Assembly (NCBI GenBank): GCA_022575985.1
Contig: JAKSXM010000246.1
Location: 10,620,001 to 10,684,000 of the forward strand
Reading direction: 5' to 3'
DNA from: Anagrus nilaparvatae
Lineage: Eukaryota > Arthropoda > Insecta > Hymenoptera > Mymaridae
Length of the DNA: 64,000 nt
Below the pieces are notes generated by a model. It saw only the letters and a program-made list of their open reading frames with translations. It was not told where the DNA came from and searched no databases. Position 1 is the first letter of the stretch. Every line of letters starts with the position of its first letter. This document shows, piece after piece, positions 19,989 through 31,500 of this stretch. Position numbers and translations under genes: made by a program.

Positions 19989-21915
19989 AATCACTGCACT
20001 ATAAAACTTATAACGATAGACTAGTTTTAATATCGACTTTTAATCTAGTGTAGGAAGGGCTTTATATGTTTGTTATTATAAATATTATAAATTAAAAAAT
20101 TATTATTGTTAATTCTCATGTAAAAACGTAATAAAAATTTAATTATACAAATATTTATAGAATTAGTTATTATCTATTAGCTTTTAAGACCTTTAATGTT
20201 CTCCCTAATAATCTAAATCCTTAAATTAGAGTAATAATAAGAAAAAAAATTATTTAGTTTCTGTTAGATGGTTAATGTATTGAAGTGATTTGTGAAGTTT
20301 TAATTCATGAACTAAGATTTTTTAATATAGTTTTTATAAAAATTAATTGGATAGTTATTTTTTGATATATATAAAATACATATTTCTTAGTTGCTAGAAT
20401 ACTTTTTATAGAATACTTATTGCTAAAATATATAAATAAAAATAAAAAAAATCATTGTAGTCCAGAAGCCGTTATGTCGTATGACCCTATCTAAACATTT
20501 TTACCTGATTCCATTTCTTTCAGAGGAATGGAACTCTGAATGAAATTTGAGCATTCCTAACTGCAATCCAAGTAAATACAGAAATTATAAAAATTAATTA
20601 CGAATTAATTAAACCATAAATTAATATAATTTTTAGTTCACGCATTCCACAAAAGTCTAAAGTTAATATATATATAATTTAATTAATTTGTAATTGATTT
20701 TTAAAATTTCTAAACTTATTTGGGTTGCAGTTAGAAATTAGGCTCAAATTCCATTTATTCCAATTCCTTTTAGTAATAAAATTAGTAGTGAATTGGATTT
20801 CCATAAGCAGAATTTTTTTTCAAACTGTTGAAAAACTAAATTCTTTTTCTTTCAAATAATTTTTTTTTTAAATTTCTTTTGGTTGTAAGTCATTTGCAAT
20901 TTATTTGAAAAAAAAAAAAAACATTCCCGCTGCCAAAGCTGAAGTTTTTTTCATAATAGGTACCCAAAAAAAGCTTTGTTTTGCTACAAAAATAAAAATA
21001 AATAGTAATAACCTGTATAATATCACCAGAACCTTCATCTTCACTGCCTTCTTCCGAATTATCAGAATTTTGATAAATAAATTGAGGGCCTTGAACAAAC
21101 ATTTTTTATAAATTAATTAACAATCAATATAAAATAAAAAATCTGATTTACAACAAGTTGTGCATTTTAAAACTAAGGAATCATAAATACATACTACTTT
21201 AATTTGAAGTTTTTTTTCACGAATGCAATGAACCTAAGAGAGGTCAGCTTTTTTTAAAATAGAAAGAGAGCATATTATTGTAGAAATAAAGGTGCTAAAG
21301 TAAACAAGGTATATTATAAGTGATAGAAAAGCTTGTAGAAAGAGAAGGGTTCGTATCTGGTAACAACAGCAAACAACATTGAACTTGTGTTATAGTATGC
21401 AATGGAATCCATGGCTTAGTTTATGGTAATCAAATAATTTTAATCGATATTCCATTGAAATACATGAAAATTCTTAAACTTGCTAGAAAAGTAAATATGA
21501 AAAATAAAAAAAGTTTTTAGAATATTTAAAACTTGATTTGAGTTATAATAACAGTAAAAATTTTTTTTTTGTTCTAAGGTACTTTAAATTTGAAAAATTT
21601 TAGCCTTTAAGTCTTTTGTCGTAGTAAAAATTTAGTACTTTAAAAATCAAAGCTGAACAAAAATTTATCAGACAAATTCCAAGTTTATTAAATGATCCTT
21701 TTTTCTGAAATAAATTAGCATAAATAATATAACATTAAACATCTAGATGGGAATTTCTAATTCGTTCTTATAAACTTTTTGGACCTAGAACGGTGAGACT
21801 CAACGTTAATAAATGGGGTTTTCAGGTATATTTCCGTATAAAGCTGTCACCTTGAAAATTAAACAAAAAACTTCTGATTGGTTATTTTAAGTGTCTAGTT
21901 ATATGCGTCGTAGTG
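19920..21915 (+). repeat. Direct duplication, copy 2 (paired with 1181-3660)
   Basis: Same orientation and order as copy 1. It lacks the 1.27-kb mobile element present in copy 1 (empty site near 20245) and gains about 0.8 kb at 20690-21510. Subterminal inverted repeats at about 20506-20590 and 20700-20790 (AGAGGAATGGAACTC against ATTCCAATTCCTTTTAG) suggest that a small hairpin element is part of the difference. Confidence 0.7.
21013..21102 (-). CDS. Possible orphan coding exon, acidic
   Basis: On the minus strand an ATG opens 30 codons, MFVQGPQFIYQNSDNSEEGS then EDEGSGDIIQ, ending exactly at ATACAG|GTTATT, a plausible splice donor. The amino-acid composition (Ser/Glu/Asp-rich, no poly-Lys or poly-Phe) differs from chance frames in this AT-rich DNA. 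It sits in the 0.8 kb present only in duplicate copy 2. No partner exon is recognisable nearby, so it may be a captured exon in a mobile element or a chance frame. Confidence 0.25.
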
Positions 21916-22128
21916 TTTTTAATTTTTTTGTTTTGATTTGAGAAAAAATTTTTTTTTAAATTTCGTATCAGATCCAAAAAATTACTAACGGTATACACAA
22001 GCCAGCATTTTTAGTCGTTTTGAAAGCATGTGCGAGGCAAGTACTTACACAAATTTAAAAAAAAAAAAATTAATTTTATAATTTTAATATTTTTTGTTTT
22101 TTAAATAATTAAACGGTGTCTAGATAAG

Positions 22129-22172
22129 GTGTATTAGGAGTCTACTGACGAGCCAACCTAATACACTATGGC
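22129..22172. repeat. Short hairpin GGTGTATTAGG/CCTAATACAC
   Basis: An inverted repeat with about 18 bp between arms, lying just before the ACGG repeat field. It may be a terminal hairpin of the unit that carries that field. Confidence 0.45.
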
Positions 22173-22259
22173 GAAACACTGTTACGTACCTATTAGTTTA
22201 AAATTAACCAATTTATTGGTTAAATTAATAAGAATATCACAAATTACTACTAATCTTTT

Positions 22260-23060
22260 TTTTGGTATTATTGATACGGTTGAACACGGTAGAAGATATA
22301 ATTGCATTTCTCATTCGGCTAGACATATTTGACCTATTATATACTAATAATGGTACGGTTTAACACGGAAAATACTCTAAAAGCATTTTTTGTACGGTTG
22401 AAGACGGCTGATCTCTTTTTTGTTAATATTTGTACGGTTAAAAATGGCAGAAGCTATAAATTCAATTTTCATACGGTTATAAACGGTTGAGCTCTTCTTT
22501 ATTATATTAAAACGTTTAAGTTATATGATTAATAAGTTATATCATTAATCCACACGGTGGATTCTTTTAAATTATTTTTCATACGGTTAAGCTCACGGTT
22601 GATTCTTTAATAGCATTTTTCATACGGTTGCACACGGTCAACCTACTATATGCTTATAAAGATACGGTTAAAATTGGTTGATGCTTGAAATTCATTTTTT
22701 ATACAGCTAGACATGGTTGATCTCTTTATCGTTAATTTTGATACGGTTCAACACGGCAGCTGCTCTGAATTCATTAATCATACGGTTAAACACGGCTGCA
22801 GCTATAAATTCATTTTTCATACGGTTACAAACGGCTAAGCTCTTATTTGTTATATTGACACGGTTAAACACGGCAGAAGGTGTAAAATAAATTTTTGTAC
22901 GGCTAGACACGATAGAAGTTTGGTTTATTTGTAAGTCACACGGTTACACACGGAAAAGATGAAAAACCGTGGATATTATCTGAGAAACGGAATGCCGTGT
23001 GGAAACGGTAAGTGTAAATAGACACCGTCGGTTTTAAGGGTGTTTGGCGTTAAACCGAGC
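22260..23060. repeat. Degenerate ACGGTT/ACACGGC tandem field
   Basis: About 15 units of 40-60 bp, each with TACGGTT, four or five bases and ACACGG, then GCTCTW or GATTCTTT and A/T text, all in the same direction. TACGG is also the core of the repeats at 1-1140 but there it is palindromic, while here it is directional. The open frame at 22707-22910 on the minus strand is a product of the repeat. Confidence 0.7.
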
Positions 23061-23345
23061 ATTTTGTTAGATACGAAATCATTAAATTAATCATTTTATT
23101 CGTTGCATAGACCTGGTCCAAAACGTGACCTTACAAAGTTCAATAGTTAACAAATATTGCTGGCGTTGATTAATACTGGTTATTCTTTTATTGGTTTTAA
23201 GGGTGTTTGGCCTAATTAGCCCATACTGTTATTATAGACAGGTAATAAAGTAAATAAAATAAATTATCCATTGCAAGGACAGGGTCCAAACCTACCCGCT
23301 ACAACTAAAATCGATTGTTAAGGTTTCATTTGTACTAGATTCTGT
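23020..23345. repeat. Two-copy GGTTTTAAGGGTGTTTGGC repeat
   Basis: The phrase GGTTTTAAGGGTGTTTGGC occurs at about 23031 and 23201, each followed by a TTATTCGTTGCATAGACCTGGTCCAAA-like segment (the second is TTATCCATTGCAAGGACAGGGTCCAAA). This is a tandem duplication of about 170 bp adjoining the ACGG field. Confidence 0.6.
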
Positions 23346-23619
23346 CAAAGACGTGTCGAGCGAAGCTAACCATGTTTTAAAAAAAATTAAATTAAAAAAA
23401 GTTAATAAAAGAGCTATTAGAATTGTGGAAAATAAGAGAAGATTTATTATTTTTTTTAATTTTAAAAAATTTTCCGTAATGTTAACCCTAGAATATGTAC
23501 CTAATTAAAACCGATGTTGTCTAAAAAACGAAGTCAATACTAAAGCACTCATACGCACGCAATCTATAACTCTAGTACTTTAATGCATTGTCATTTTGGT
23601 CTGTTTACTGTTAAGGCAG

Positions 23620-23842
23620 ATAAATAGAAATTCTTAAAAAACAGTGCAAATTTGATAAAATATCAGAAGTTATTATTTCTAAAAAGAAAAAATTTACCGT
23701 GAAATACAAGATTTCATAAAATGAATTTCGGGATTTATCCTATTCTTTACTTTGATGCATTCTGATTCTTGTCTGTTTTTGAAAAATCTAGATTTCAACG
23801 TTCTAAGAAATGATCCAGGTGGACAACGACAGTTATGAACAT
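23620..23842. mobile_element. Partial copy of the 9-bp-TSD MITE family
   Basis: Matches the right half of the MITE at 25339-25743 (ATCAGAAGTTATTATTT, TTTACCRTGAAATAMAAGRTTTCATARAATGAATTTCGG, GGTGGACAACGACAGTTATGA), with the left end missing. Confidence 0.6.
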
Positions 23843-25338
23843 TGAAGCGCAGCCATTAAGTTCAGGGACTTATGCGACTTCAAAAATATTTTAAGAAGCT
23901 GGGATGATTGTAATAGATAAGTCTCTGCAAGTTACTTTTGTACATTAGCAAAAGCATTATAAATTTTTTTTACCATGATAGTTAATATCGATTTAATTTT
24001 TGCATTCTTTTTTTAATTACTGTATTCATGCTCATTAAAAATTTTATTGGAATTACTATAACCATATTTAATAAGTTAATCTTTTTTTGATATTTGCTTA
24101 TTGAATCAATAGAATAATTGATTTCTAATAAATATTATTTGGTTGTTTCCATATTTTCTATAGAATGCATAACACAACATATAAGTAAAAATTACAAAAA
24201 CTCAATAATTTTACTTAAATAATATTTTAGTACGTTGCTTGTTATTTAGTCTACATTAAGAAGGCAAACCATGTATAAATAAAATTTATTAAAATACAAA
24301 AAATTAAAAAGTCAAATAACATCAGCTTAAAACAAGTTTAGTTTAAATCGTTTTTAAAATAATCATGTTTAAAAAGTAATTGGTAAATATGCAAAAAATT
24401 AACAACGAAATTTCTAATAAAGTAGTATTGAAAAACATTGATTTTTTAATAAATATTTTTTATTTTCATTAATAAACAAGTTAGTTTTTCTAAATTTATA
24501 TATCTAATTATTTTAATTTCTTTTCTTTTCTATGTTGTGTAGACAGCAGCATTTTGCACAGTGCTCTTGACATTAAGCTAAAGAGTTTGGTGAATTATTG
24601 TAAAATGTGCTTATTTTTTTAAATGATAAATAGCTGGTTGGTAAGAATAAAATTTTAATAAAACTTTATTTTATAAATACAAAAAATTAAATGTTGGTTC
24701 GATGTGACAGGGAATCTCATTGCATTACTTTGGTTCATTATTTTACTGATTTGAGAATAAATATATTTCGGTCAATAAAAATGATAATAAGACGAAATTT
24801 AAGGTCATAATGAAATAAACTTTATTTACTACCCTTTTTTGGGACTTCAGTAAAACTACACCCCTTTCCTGAATTTTCAGATTTCCAGGGTACGTTAAGT
24901 TAAGAGTTTCAATTATCGACCTTGAGAAATTTTTTTTTTTTACTTCATTATTTTTAATATATGTAACTTTTATCAAACATCATGTTCTTTGCCAGAGCTA
25001 TATCAGCCTCAACGACATGTTTTAGGTATAATAGTTACAGCTCTCATATGTTCGTTAGATTCAACATTACAATATATGTTTTTTTATTTCTTATAAGGAG
25101 CCAATATACGCATTTTTATTATATTTTTTTTATAAAATCAATAGCATAATTGTTTTCTGATAAATGTTGTTTAGCTGCTTGAATATTCTCTATAGAACAC
25201 TTATTTTGGTAAAATCTATAAATAAAAATAAAAATATCAATACAATTTACTTAAATAAGGTTTTTATTTTATTATTAAATAATACGACCTTTCCAGATAA
25301 TTAATTATTAATGAACACATTCTTAAATACTCGTCCTG

Positions 25339-25743
25339 GGCACCATTCACTGAGCATAATTGTCGTTGCCCATTCAGGTCAGTTTTCCAAATCCCGAAAA
25401 TCAAATGTAAGAATATTTTGTTGCAAAATAATAAAAACTAGAAGGATTGACAAACGGATACGTCAAAATTCCTATTATTTAGTTTCTTTAGTGAAAAATC
25501 AGAAGTTATTATTTGTAAAAAGCATAAATTTACCATGAAATAAAAGGTTTCATAGAATGAATTTCGGAAATTATCCCATTCTTAATTTTGATGTATTCTA
25601 ATTTTAGGAATCTGGAATTAAATATTTCTGCAAAATTCATTCATTTCTTTCAAAATTCATGGGTCTGTTTTCAAAAAATCTAGATTTTAATGTTCTGAGA
25701 ATTGACTCGGATGGACAATGACAGTTATGAGTGAATGGTGCCC
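25339..25743. mobile_element. MITE with 9-bp target duplication (Mutator-like)
   Basis: The ends are GGCACCATTCACTGAGCATA and TATGAGTGAATGGTGCC, inverted to each other for about 50 bp, flanked by the 9-bp duplication CTCGTCCTG (25330-25338 and 25744-25752). A second full copy is at 44011-44404. A 9-bp duplication with G-starting ends suits the Mutator superfamily; no transposase is present. Confidence 0.75.
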
Positions 25744-25984
25744 CTCGTCCTGATAAGTGGGTTAATATTTACACTCTAAATATATCAAACAGTATAGTTT
25801 AAATTCAAATTTTTAATTGAAGCATTGATGGCACTTTAAATAAATTAACATCTATTTACCATCTTCAACATTTCCCAGAATAAGTAAACAAATTTTTTTT
25901 TTAAATAACTTGGTAAATTTAAAAATGAGACTTGTTAAAAAATTAAAACTTGTTTAAAAATAAGATTTTTTCTAACTCTATAAT

Positions 25985-26545
25985 GGACCAGATGGCTTTT
26001 GTGAGGTATGGTGGTATACTCCAGTCAAAATACGGGGGGGGGGTTGTATTTTCACTGGCGAACACGAGATTTGCTCTACTATAGGTTTTTTGGGTCGCTG
26101 AACACGAAAATCGGGGTCATTTGACAGGGAAATTGGGGCTTCACCCTTAAATTTGCAAAAACTACCCCCAAAAAGGGGTTTTTTTTACATATTTGCAATT
26201 TGAGCGCTCAGATTGGCACCATACGGGTTTTTTGGGTCGCTGATCAAGAATTTTGACTCCTTTTTCATAAATAATCAATACTTCACCCCTAAATTGGCTA
26301 AAACTACCCCCCCAAGGGGGTGTTTTTGCTATTTTCGCACTTTGACCATCCAGGATATGTTCATATGGATTTTTCGGGTCGCTGATCAAGAATTTTGACT
26401 TATTTTTCATAAATAATCAATATTTTACCCCTAAATTGGCTAAAACTCCCACCCCCCCCCCCAAGGGGGTGTTTTGCTATTTTCGCACTTTGAGCATCCA
26501 GGATATATCCATATAGGTTTTTTGGGTCGCTAATCTTGAGATTTT
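25985..26545. mobile_element. Diverged half of the 18603-19988 foldback family
   Basis: GGTATACTCCAGTCAAA, TACTATAGGTTTTTTGGGTCGCTGAACACGAAAATC and GGGGCTTCACCCTTAAAT match the left arm of the foldback at 18603, followed by three tandem units with AAAACTACCCCC and GGATATNTCCATATRG. The inverted partner arm is absent. Open frames on both strands across it are repeat shadows. Confidence 0.65.
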
Positions 26546-28506
26546 CGAAAATTTATTCGAATATTCCCAAAACAAAAAAATATTAAACTAACATCCTTTA
26601 ATGAATTTTCTGAATTTAATACAACACTTTCTGATTAATTTATAGTGTAAATATTCCACCAAGTATTAGAACAGGTATTTGAGAATGGGTGTCATTAATA
26701 ATTGTCTGGAAATGTTTAATAATCATATTTCCATATCAGCCGTAAAATAAATAAATTTTATTTTATTATTATGTTCAATATTCATTAAGGAGGCAATAAT
26801 GTGTTAAATCAAAATTTATAAGAATTAAAAATTTAATAAAATTTATTTAAACAAACGATTATTCAATTTTTTTATAATTTTATCGTAATTTATTCTGTAA
26901 TAAAAGGTTTTAATTTCAGTATACGGGTACAGTACGGTATGTATAACAAAACTTAATGATAAAATTTACAAAACAAAAAATCTTAAAAATTTATGTTTGC
27001 GTTACAAAAAGCAAAACAAAGCATGAAACAGAATCAATTTTTTTATACGTTTTTTTAATTTTGTATTATTTTTTTTTTAAATCTCGAGAACACAAAAATA
27101 CGATTTATTGCTTTGCTTCTCAATCACAATGTGAATAAATTTATTAAAATTATTTAGAATGATAGATTTTAGACATATAAAATTATGAATTAAAAGAATT
27201 ATTTCAAAAAGTCTATAATAAACTGATTACCAATTTTTTCTTTAAATTTAATTAGTCTTTTTTTATCTATACGATCTCAAAATTTTTCTTTTCATTTTTG
27301 CTAATTGCACAAAGATTTTTATTTTCCATTTGCCAATTTTCTCTATTCAAAAAACTGATTAATTAGCAATTTGAATCGTAAAAATCGGTCAAAAACCGAC
27401 GTCGATATCAGCAAAACAAAAAATTTTACCCTTTTGATTTTAACCCTCTACATTGACCATTTTTTGGCGGATTTTTACGATTCAAAGTTCTTTTTAGGCA
27501 GATTAATCGGCACATTTCATACGGTAATTAAAAATTGCAATTTTTTTTAAAATTTGCAAATCAATTTTTATTTCTTATGCCAGATGTTGTTGCATGAACG
27601 AACAAATTAAGAATAATGAGAGGCGAAAAATATTATTTTTCTTTTAATATTCATGAATACGGGTTAAAACTGTGAAAAGAAATAGATGAATAGAATGCAT
27701 CTGTCCGTATTTTAGAATCGTTATTGCTCAGAAATCGATAATTCGCTACTTTAACAAAATATATATTTTTAATCTACAAACAGTAAGCTATCGATTAAAA
27801 AAAACGAAGCTGATACGACAATTTGTTGATGAGATGAAGGCCTCTTCTTCTGAAGCCCATAAAAAATTTGCGAATTGAAATATTTAAATTTTCAAAATTG
27901 CATCATGCACAAGAAAGGTGTATTTATCACAGGTTAAATTTTTGTCAAAATCGGATGATTCCTTCAACTTTTTTTTCGGGTCTAAAGTCATGATGCGAGA
28001 AAAAAAATTCTTAAAATTCTCGTTTTTTTATTTGTTTTTGCAATAAATTCACTTCTAGAATATTTGCGTTAAATTCCATTGAGATTCGAATAAAAATATG
28101 GTTAAATTTTTAGAAAAATTTTATTTCATTAAATTATCTTTATATTTGGGGAAGATATTAATAAAAAACTCGAGGTTCGCATCTTTTATATATATAGATA
28201 TATATATTTGTTAATCTTTACATCGATTAGCAGGTTTTCAAAACTGTTTGCATGCTTCGTAAAAACTCGAAATTTCCATGTTATTTAAATTAAATGGTAA
28301 AATTGAGGTACTTAAAGGCACGCGTTTTTGAAAAGCAAAAGCAAAATCCTTGGAGCTGGAGACTTTTTAAGACCAAAAGTTCACGAAAAAACTAGGGGAG
28401 CAAAGGTTTTCTTAAAACTCCAATTTTAGTTCTATTCTAATACACATATTTAAAAATATAAATTTTATTAACTGCAATATTAATTAAAGTATATTTTTTT
28501 AAGGTC
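26546..28506. other. OR-B upstream region
   Basis: AT-rich. 26720-27170 matches 61830-62110 upstream of OR-C (TTCATTAAGRAGGMAA, TGTTAAATCAAAATTTATAAGA, AATTATTTAGAATGATAGATTTTA). 28240-28420 is a truncated arm of the foldback family seen at 53551-55020 (AAAATCCTTGGAGCTGG), ending about 90 bp before the OR-B start. An AT microsatellite lies near 28186-28210. I cannot pick out a promoter. Confidence 0.5.
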
Positions 28507-31500
28507 ATGGTTCAATCATATTATTTCAATAAATATTTCAAGATAATAAAATTTTTTTTACTTTTTCTTGGCGTTTGGCCTTACGAAAATGGAAAAATAT
28601 CTAAAACTATTAGATACATTTTTATTGTGCATAATTTCATGGTATTGATTCTTATGGTTGGTATTAATTAATATATATTAGAGTGTGTATTATTTTATTC
28701 CTTTTGGAATTTTTTCGCTCACTGGGTAAAAATGAAATGTTTTCAATACACGGAAAAAAATTCTAAGTTGTATTGACAAATAACTTTGTTGAAATATGCC
28801 AACAAAGTATTTGTTGAATTGTCATAGTTACTTAGTTAATTCAAACAGAGTGAAAATTTTATTTAAAAAAAATTATTTTTTTATTTTTTTTTTATTTTTT
28901 TTTTTTTTTTTAAATTAATTAATTTTTTTTTTATAATTATTTTTTTATATTTATTTATGTACTTATAGGTATATATTTATTAATTTAAAATCTGTTAAAA
29001 AAAAACCGAAGAAAAATTTTGACTGCTACTGGGATCGAACTGAGTATTGCGGCTTCCGAGACTGCGTGATTATCCATTCTGCTAACAGGACAGTTGTATT
29101 TAATAAAAAAATTTTAAGTACTATATGTTACAGATAATAATTTTCGAAATTATATGCAAAGTAAATTATACATACCCAGCGAAATGCATATTTAAAAATA
29201 TTAGTTAAAACTATCATAAATAATTTTTAGGAAATCCCATTTCTTTATTATAATAATAATGAATAATAATATAAACAAAAGCCGCTGCTGAAGAACATGT
29301 TTCGACTTGTCGCCGGCCGCGGTGTTAAATACATAAAAGGATAGAAAGAGAAAGAATGAACAAATATTTTAATATAAAAGAAAAAGCATTGACCTAACTA
29401 TTAAAATTAATCATATTAATGTTGTAGGTTGTTGGTTTATCTAACACTATGTTGATTCAACAAAGATTTAAGTGGTTAATTTAACAATTTTAATTTTGCT
29501 TGAATCAACAAAGTATTTGTTGGTTTAATGTTTTTATTTGACAATTCAACGTTTAATCTTTCCATTCAACAAACTTACAATACTAATCATATTTCAGTTA
29601 CGTAATACGTTTAGTTTGTCTTATATTTTTTTTACGTGTATGAAAAAGTACCACCAAGTATTTTGCTTAATTCTATCTGGAAACCGTTCCCGTAAGCATG
29701 TTTATTTTCCCATACTATGAGAATTAGGATATTGCAGATTTTCGTTAAAAATTGGAATAATTGCACACAGTTGGTCAAATTAATTATACCCTATATGTGA
29801 TTTTTTTCCTTTTTCATCCTAATTTATGATATTTCCATATAGATAGGTCAAAAACTCTTTAAAAAAAATTTGGCTATTTTATTTTTAAGCTAAATTATCT
29901 TAATATCTGAATTACTAGTGTATTTTAGTTCTGGTCAATGGGAGGTCTGGGAATAAAAATAATGATTTTCCGTTGAAATTTTAAAAATTTAAAGAAAACT
30001 ACACGATTTCAAAAAAAATTTTATTTATGATGAAATTTAAGTAAGTAAACGTAAAAATAATATCAAACAATTGAAATTTAAAAGAGAATCTATAGATGTT
30101 TAAAGTTTTTTTTTAGAATGTCTTTTTAAAATGTTTAAAAATAAATAAAATGATTAATTATTATCTTTTTGTAACATTTAATTGACAAGGGGAGACCAGA
30201 ACATTTGGGTCGCCAAATTACAATCTATAATAATAGATGACTTTAATATGTTGGGCTCATTGTTATACAATAGGGTTTTTTTGAAATCTTCCATATAACG
30301 CTGTAACCTTGCAAATTAACCAAAATATTTCCGGTTGATCTCATTTATTCCGTATAAATACTATATATTTAATTACTGTCAGCCGCATTGTAATGTTAAT
30401 TTGAAGTCTTGCAAAAGTTGTTCTATGTTATCATATGCAGGGGCCGTTCCTCCAAACGATGGCTGCGCTTTACCTCTTAGTTTAGTTGCAATCGTATTCA
30501 GTATCCATTTTTCACTATTTGGGCCATAAGTTTCCAAAATGTCTCTTATTACTTTAGCAAATGCACTTAGCGTTTCCGGACGCCCATCATAGTTTGGTAT
30601 TGTCGTTAAAGCAGCGTTTAAAGGGATATTTCCAAAGGGTGTCCTTTGTTCATCCGTAACTACATACATTCTTTCATGTGAATCAAAATTTTGTCTCCTA
30701 CCTTGTGTAGTTGTTGTTTTTGGTCGCGCCCCTTCCATTTGTCCTATAGCTTGGAATGGTACATTTGTTTCCATAACTCTTTGTGGTTCCTGATTTTGTT
30801 TTGGTATGTTACCACTAGCTATTTGTTTATATTTTTCTAATTCTCTAAGTAGCATATCATTTTGTTTTTGCATTTCTTGTATTTCATTTGCACTAAACAC
30901 TTTTTTATTTACTTTGTTATCTATGACCTCCGATATTTTTAAATTACTAAATTTGTCCAACGTATTATCAATTATATTATTGCTTTCCCTTTTTTGATTT
31001 TGTAAATCATGAAATGTTTGGTCAAATTTTTCTTGTTCCCCATTCATTTCGCGAGAGCTTCTTTTATTTTTTGCAACTTGTTTAAACTGTTTAAATTTCT
31101 TTTTAATTTTTATTTTTTGACGGAATTTTGTTAATTCCTAAAGGTTTTAATTTTATAAACCCTATTATAGCTTTATTTAAATAACCTCACTATCTTAAAT
31201 GCAATTATCAGAAAAAAAATGAATTTGTTAACGATTTACCTGTAGTATAATTAACTTCAATGACTTTATTAGTAACACAATAAAAATTATTGGAAAATAT
31301 AATCAAATAAATTTGTAGATTTAAAAAAATTAGGTTTTATACCCAAATTTTATTAGTAAATTTTTCCAATAAGTAACTTTTAACCAACTGAATTCCGCAA
31401 ATAAACCCCAATTTTAGTTATATTTAAAAAAATTGTGCTTGCAATTTTTGTTATATATTTTATTATTATACGTGTTTCAAATTAGACTTCTATTTACCTT

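Noticed and set aside
20890..21111. Three overlapping Lys/Phe-rich frames
   Set aside because: Generated by poly-A/poly-T tracts; only the 21013-21102 part has non-random composition and is listed with low confidence.
30335..30997. Plus-strand frames opposite the gag fragment
   Set aside because: Shadows of the minus-strand gag frame.
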